Shown here: positions 58,473-64,000 of the stretch, piece after piece | Numbering within the stretch: the stretch's first letter is position 1 | Layout of the letters: every line of letters begins with the position of its first letter | Origin: Tubulanus polymorphus | Lineage: Eukaryota > Nemertea > Palaeonemertea > Tubulaniformes > Tubulanidae | DNA: 64,000 nt | Direction: 5' to 3' | Assembly: GCF_964204645.1 (NCBI RefSeq) | Contig: NC_134026.1 | Span: 13,854,450 to 13,918,449 of the forward strand | Notes under the pieces: model-generated | The model's input: the letters and a program-made list of their open reading frames with translations, nothing else | Told to the model about the DNA's origin: nothing | The model's database searches: none | Translations under genes and position numbers: made by a program

Positions 58473-60530
58473 ATAAAATGCATCTTTGGAATAAGAATAG
58501 TTACATGACTCTTCTCATTACAAGACATATTTTCAAAACAGAATAACATTGTTAATGGATGGTTCGATCACTACCAGGCCGTAACGTACAAAAACCAAGT
58601 ACAAGTGTCCATTCAACCATTGAAAGTCTATAGAGTTTAGATTTTCATTTGGCTTAATTCATAAAAAGGTTATTATATGTTTTTGCATTCGCTGTTGAGT
58701 TTATAAAAATATAAATAATCAAAAAAGACTTTAAAAAATATCAGGTATTTACAGGATTCGAACCACTACGGTTAGCAAAGGACTAGAAGTAAGCATACAG
58801 GCACACATGCAAACATTTACCGTTTTAATCAATTTTCATGCTTTATTTCTAAGTTAGAACAGTCTGTCTGCTATTTGAATTAAAGTTCCAAGGCGAGTAT
58901 CATTGCGTTTCATCAAATATTTATAGTCGACGATATAAATTGAATGTACTGTAATCGGTAAAATCTGTGGCGTGTACCAAATCAATTAAATCAAATTCAT
59001 CCAAACTTTATTTCATTTATGATTGATGCATTGCAAAGTATTTCATGATTGATGCATTGCAAAGTACAACATGTCCATTCCTAGCTTTTTCATAGGTTAA
59101 ATAATTAGAGTAGGCCTAGATTACACAATGAACTCTTTTTAAATCACTATCTGTCCAGCCTTGAAAGGGGCTTATCTGCATACTATTACTAATGATTTCT
59201 TAAAATTTTGCAGATGAAACTCACAAGGATACTGAGGCAAACCATGGGTGCCATGATTCTGATAATTATGATGATGTACTGAATGATCAGGTACTGTGGT
59301 ATTGCACAGTATTTGCGTATTATTTCTTCATTTATGTCATGACTTATAAAATTAAATTTTCCAATAACAATATAGGCACTCAGTACATTTCCTCAAGTCG
59401 TGATTTTTGTTTATGAAACGTATAATTTCACCCAGGACAGATTACTGAAAAAGAGGTTTCGAATGCTGTTTGTGGTAAGTGATAATTGAAAACAGTTATG
59501 AGCTAGTGTTACGATAATCCCATTTATTTTCGTCATGTTTCACTTATCAAATTGTACCTTTTTTCACCAGATGATTGACATTAGGGATGGTCATTCCATT
59601 TCCCCTTTAAAAAGTTTATTTTTTACGCCGCGCAGGGGACAATCAAAGAGTTTGTATGAAACATCATGTCTGAAGAAAGAGATTTTTACCATTATGGATG
59701 TGTAGTTATACTTCAAAACTAGATGAATCATTGAACACATCCCACACAATAAATCGTTATATCATACGCCGTGAGTATCAGTATTCGCGCTAGAAATGAT
59801 GAATATGAACCTCTTCAATTGTGCCGCCATTTTACTTAGCACCTGCTGATCGACCTCATTTACATATTCAATGAATGCTATGACGTCATTCAAGCCAGTT
59901 CAACACAAATTATACATAACCGAGATTTTGGGGGGTTTCGTCTTTGAAAGCCCCATAACTACCGAAAAAAGCTTCGGATCTTGACGAGATAAAGTTCTTC
60001 CGACACAAATAGCATTGAATTTCACATGTGTTATTTTGGACAGTTAAAGATGCTGCATAAAAAATGTGCTCAAATAAATCGAATTTTTGAGACTTTTTGG
60101 TTAATTTCTCAAAAAATATGAAACCCACAGCTTTCAACTTTGCGCACCATAACGAAAAACAAATTACGAAATATATTTTTGCTTCATCCGTTCAATTCGC
60201 CCATTAGTAGTAAAATAAACAGACTAATGAAATTGAGTTCGAGTGTGCTTAAAGCTTTGAGCTTTGAGCGTAGTGCTGGTGGGCCCTTTGGGAATACAAA
60301 TATATATATGAAAGATCAAGGTGATTAGTAGCCTAATAATTGCCCCTACTGAACAACCCACTCCCTCTGGAATATAGGTAGCCAAGTACATATTTTGACT
60401 ATGTTGCATTAGGCCTATGCCAGTCAACCCAGCTTTTTTGACATATATATATATATATACACACAGTTAAACTCACTTAATTCGTCGTCGGTTAATTTGT
60501 ATAACTACCTAATTCTTCTAACACGAGCCC
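58473..60530. other. Mostly non-coding; two weak exon candidates
   Basis: After TTTTGCAG, 59214-59290 reads ETHKDTEANHGCHDSDNYDD and ends at GTACTG; after TTTCACCCAG, 59436-59474 reads DRLLKKRFRMLFV and ends at GTAAGT. Phases are compatible (0 at the join). No domain is recognised and no further exon was found. A GGTTCGAATCC tRNA-type B box is at about 58757 on the minus strand without a full tRNA. The rest is A+T-rich. Confidence 0.3.
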
Positions 60531-61370
60531 CAAGGGGCACCATGGCAAGCCTGTCAACTTTTCATAAAATAGCAAATGATGCATTCTGTGGGTTTTGTCC
60601 AAATAAACTCCCAGCGATAGACTAGTCAATCCCAGGCAAATAATTTACACAATTCAATCGTGTTTTCATAAGTAGCACAGACAGCGACTGGAGCTGACAG
60701 GAACAAATACCTTAGATAAATCTCTTCCCTTGGTCTTATTGATTTGAATGCGGAATAGAATTGAATTTTCTGAAATTTGCTCAATAAAACAACATTAAAT
60801 TGGATTTGCTGTTTAACCTTGTTCAATAAAGTAGATTTTTTGCAGAATGAAATTTGATTGAATTTGCGGTTTGAGCAAATGGCTAATTAACATATCAAGG
60901 TCGTCCATGCATTTCGTGAAAAAGTTATTCTTTCTGGACTTTGCATAATTGTCAATGATATTTTCAGTACTGCAAAAATAAAAATGTTCCTCCCAAAAAC
61001 CAAATTCTAAAAACTTCACAGAAATCAATCTTGAAATACAATTTTAAATCTTAAAATAATACCCCGAAATTAAACAGTATACGATACCACGGGTTCACGT
61101 GAACACCTGCTGATTTCTGCAGCTAAGCTAATCATAAAGGAGTCTTTGCTTTCTGATATTTTTGCGTTCAGATTTTCGCGAAAAAGCTCTTATCAATTTT
61201 AACGAGGCCCATTTTCAAAATTCAGCTCACTACAATTTGGCGAATGGATAATGCTTCAATGAATGATATGTATGAATATATGCTAAGTTGCAGTCACAAG
61301 GGCCTTAGCTCTGGAAACCATGAAATTAAAATTTGCTCCCATTGTATGAATAAATTGCCCATGGGCAAAG
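60530..61370. repeat. Dispersed repeat families (6236-type unit and X, copy 3)
   Basis: 60533-60680 resembles 6236-6370 (GCCCCAAGGGGCACCATGGC). 60830-61370 is family X, with AGAATGAAATTTGATTGAAT, CTTGAAATACAATTTTAAAT, GGGTTCACGTGAACACCTG and GAATGGATAATGCTTCAATG. (TA)n at about 60441. Confidence 0.55.
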
Positions 61371-63110
61371 TGCAGTTTACCTTGAAAAAGCTAGAGGTTG
61401 TTTGGATCAAGGGCTTTACTGCCTTTACTGCATTACTTTTAATCTTTTTAATTCATGACTTCAAAGTTCTATAAGTTTATATTGTATTTTAACTTTCTCA
61501 AAGAATTATTTTGTAGTCAAATAAGACCAAAGATATACATTGTTTACGGTCCACGCACAACATTTAGTAGGGTACAAATAGGCGCGGCAGGGAAACTATC
61601 CAATATTTTGAAAAAGTATTTTTCACAATATGAATAATTCTAGAACAAAATTCATATGATGTCAGCAATCGGAGGATGGCTGAATATTGAGTCTTGGAAA
61701 TCTCTTCCAATGTATGGCTGTGGAAGATAAAATACCGGTACCGTAAAATATCGGCGTATGCAAGTAGATCGATAAAAATCCTGGATTCTACCACTAAAAT
61801 ATTCAGACCTAGAACTAGTTGGCTGCTAAGTATTTTCAGGTCACAAGAAATTACAATTTGCTACAAATCAAACACAGCGCTCATCTTCTGCTATAAAAGT
61901 TTAAAAGATTATTCATAAGGCCATCCCAAAATAATGGTCTGTTTATTTGCATTAACCTGACCGACCCGACTTCAAAGGTGCCGAGTGAAAACTTTTTTCT
62001 GGGATTTATTGAAATAAATTTTATTCTTTATTAAAACGGCAGACCCACTACGGATGCATGAACTACGTATGTTTGAAGTGTGAAAACATGCCTTGACATG
62101 TAGCCTAGTTTAAATTTTTCAGGAAACTGGCAGTGTTCCAATAAGCTCCCACTCATTCTTAATGACTACATTTAAGCTGGTAATGTAGCGCGCATATATT
62201 CAATGTACTATTTCATTTTGAACACAGAGATGACGCTCTGGACGAAGTTATAATTTTAGAATTATTCTTCGAATCTAGGCTTAACACAAATTTCCCGTGC
62301 ACGACGAGATTCGTGATATTGTTTCCATGTAAGAAAAGGTGATAAATTCTTTTTTTTTTTACCAAAAATTTTACAAAAAAAAATTTCTACCTTCCTACCG
62401 ATTCATCCTGAAAACTTGAGTCGGTGTTACGGCAAACAGACAATTATTTTGGGATGGCTTAAAGCGTATTTTCATGTCAAACGTGCACGCGCCAGAAAGC
62501 AGTGTTATTACAGTAGCACTATATATAGTAGTGTATACTGTACAATTGTGTGTGTAACAGTCTAATGCACTCTGCGCGCACGTGGAGGCCTTATCTGTAA
62601 GTGAATGTTCTCTTACACTTCAATGACAATCATAACCATCCCCGGGGATTAAAATGAAACAATACCTATGGCGGATATGTGAAATAATTATATTCTCACC
62701 AGCAATGAGCATTTGGAATTCGCACTTTTACGGCACCTAGTCCAATCAAACGTTCGCCATTCATAGCTTTCCCATGGTTATTTTAGTAGCGCCAGAATTC
62801 CCCGTGTATCCCAGAAACAGCCAATCACATTCGATACTAGAGACGACACCCCCAAATAAAGGTCATTGCAATTTAATACACAAGAGCTAAGAATTTTCCC
62901 GCCAAAAACAGTTTTTGTAGAATTTTAACAAAGTTGACCATGTCATCGATGGAGGTTCGCCATGTATTCAATCGCATCGATTATATGTCGTTTAGGCCGA
63001 CAACCAATAAAACATATGCTCACACAAAAAATGTACTACGATTTTACATGAATTGGCTCAATGCCAACTTCATATCGCTGACAAAGGTAAATAAAAATAC
63101 AAGAGGCTCA
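61350..63110 (+). repeat. Dispersed repeat family W, copy 2
   Basis: Matches 32850-34335 in order, here directly following family X. Includes CAATTATTTTGGGATGGC flanks facing CCATCCCAAAATAATGG (inverted, 61920 and 62440), so an inner ~530-bp segment has inverted ends. Ends with exon-like repeat W1 at 62932. Confidence 0.65.
62932..63093 (+). repeat. Exon-like repeat W1, copy 4
   Basis: Reads LTMSSMEVRHVFNRIDYMSF, RPTTNKTYAHTKNVLRFYMN in one frame; relative to the 34141 copy it shifts frame after the Ala-His, so the Cys/His end is lost. Ends at GACAAAGGTAAA like copy 2. Confidence 0.6.
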
Positions 63111-63235
63111 CGGGCCTTATACCTTCATGACGCAGTAGAAGAAGAATGATCTAGTTTTCAATGTTTTACAGAAAGTTACATTGTAGCGATGTAACAAGTT
63201 TCAAAATAGTTAATATGGTATCAAACCTGCTTACC
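63095..63235 (+). repeat. AGAGGCTCACGGGCC-headed repeat, copy 2
   Basis: Matches 23978-24110 (GGGCCTTATACCTTCATGA, then GTTTTACAGAAAGT and GATGTAACAAGTTT). Confidence 0.65.
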
Positions 63236-63494
63236 CATAAAATTTCAACATCAGTAGTATTACATATTTATCTCAGTAAAACTAAGCTCACATGAGTAGT
63301 TTTAATGAATGTCCGTCAGTAGCTTCCGATTAAGCAACAGTAGTTTTATGCCATAAAATCAGTACTTTCCTTTAGAGTATCATTAGTATCAGAAAACAGA
63401 ATTAATCAAAAAAATAAAATTGAATGTTGTTTACTTTTTAAATTTTTCATTGCTCTTCCTGCCAATGAGTTCCAAAATCTGAGGATCGGAGGGT

Positions 63495-63960
63495 AACAAG
63501 CGGCCCATGGGCCTTGAAGCATTTACAGAAGATTATACTGTGGTAAGGTATTAAGTGGTTAATGCTTTACATCTGCCGGAAAATGTTCTATGACGATGTT
63601 GATTGGGAGGACCACAGACTAAGAATTGAAATGAATTTCATTTTTCTGCTGAACGATTTAGCCTATACTATTTGTATTGTTTAACCTTGTTAATGCTATT
63701 TTGTTAAGGAGGAAACTAGTTTATTCTGATGTTTTCCATCATGTCCCAGCTAAGAGATTTATATCAATCAAGATTTATATACTAAAACCCATTTATTTAA
63801 TACAACAATTTCGGCACTAGTTTCGTCTACACAATATTCGTATTTAACATACAACTGTAAGGGTAATCTCGACTGACTGTGGTTTTCCTTGCATGAACTG
63901 TTATGCCCTATTGCTGAATAATGAAAACGAAAACAGAACGATTTTTCTGAATGCAAAATA
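63495..63960 (+). repeat. Dispersed repeat family Y, copy 2
   Basis: Starts GCGGCCCATGGGCCTTGAAG and follows 35655-36065 through TTGATTGGGAGGACCACAGA and TTTATTCTGATGTTTTCCAT to ACAGAACGATTTTTCTGAAT, with a ~90-bp insertion near 63800. Confidence 0.65.
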
Positions 63961-64000
63961 CTCTGTTGCATAATAGTTATAGATCAAGCGGACTAATGTA

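Noticed and set aside
58745-58790. tRNA gene (GGTTCGAATCC on the minus strand)
   Set aside because: No acceptor, D or anticodon stems can be drawn around the B box.

Overview
The window is animal DNA, probably from a marine invertebrate and most likely a mollusc or other lophotrochozoan. It is A+T-rich, its host genes are split into short exons with GT-AG introns, and it has no operons, rRNA or CRISPR. The lineage guess rests on dispersed elements with a roughly 150-bp tandem core and a hairpin/CTAA 3' end (the 'pearl'/Helentron-associated type described from bivalves) and on units beginning with GGCCCAYGGGCC palindromes. It is an inference from repeat style, not from a gene phylogeny.

Layout. 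0-1.2 kb: a ~143-bp tandem repeat carrying nuclear-receptor-like sites. 3.4-7.2 kb: two pearl-like copies. 8.7-9.5 kb: a 796-bp terminal-inverted-repeat (TIR) element holding a MADF-type exon. 9.9-20.5 kb: a large compound repeat. It contains hairpin-forming tandem repeats, a solo LTR, four blocks of a 31-bp dyad-containing minisatellite, two identical-looking pearl-like copies embedded in the minisatellite, a ~2.9-kb tandem duplication, and LINE reverse-transcriptase remnants. 20.7-21.1 kb: a fold-back palindrome rich in GTCGACAT. 23.2-23.6 kb: two exons that read as a CIDE-N domain. 26.7-28.6 kb: a frameshifted copy of a multicopy invertebrate gene family. 30.4-32.2 kb: a pearl-like copy interrupted by a second solo LTR.

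The best-supported host gene is a cytosol (leucine) aminopeptidase of the LAP3/M17 type on the minus strand. Four consecutive exons lie at 54.2, 44.7, 35.3 and 32.6 kb, all joining in phase and including the NTDAEGRL signature. Its introns are packed with mobile DNA: a dead Ty3/Gypsy retrotransposon (37.4-43.5 kb, itself containing a MITE-like insert), a tRNA-derived SINE head, TA-flanked and hAT-like MITEs (47.5-48.7 kb), a LINE 3' fragment (50.2-51.3 kb) and a decayed recombinase-like gene (52.6-53.3 kb).

The most unusual object is at 56.0-58.5 kb: a ~2.4-kb element bounded by long, ~97% identical inverted repeats. Its only recognisable cargo is a compact multi-exon gene for a Ulp1/SENP-type (C48) cysteine protease with His, Asp, Gln and Cys present and a C-terminal PHD-like zinc finger, followed by a poly(A) signal. 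No transposase is visible. The right end (58.5-64 kb) is mostly dispersed repeat copies that recur at 7-8.6 and 32.8-36.1 kb. No genes here act together in a pathway; the logic of the window is a host gene accumulating, and being spaced out by, many transposon generations.
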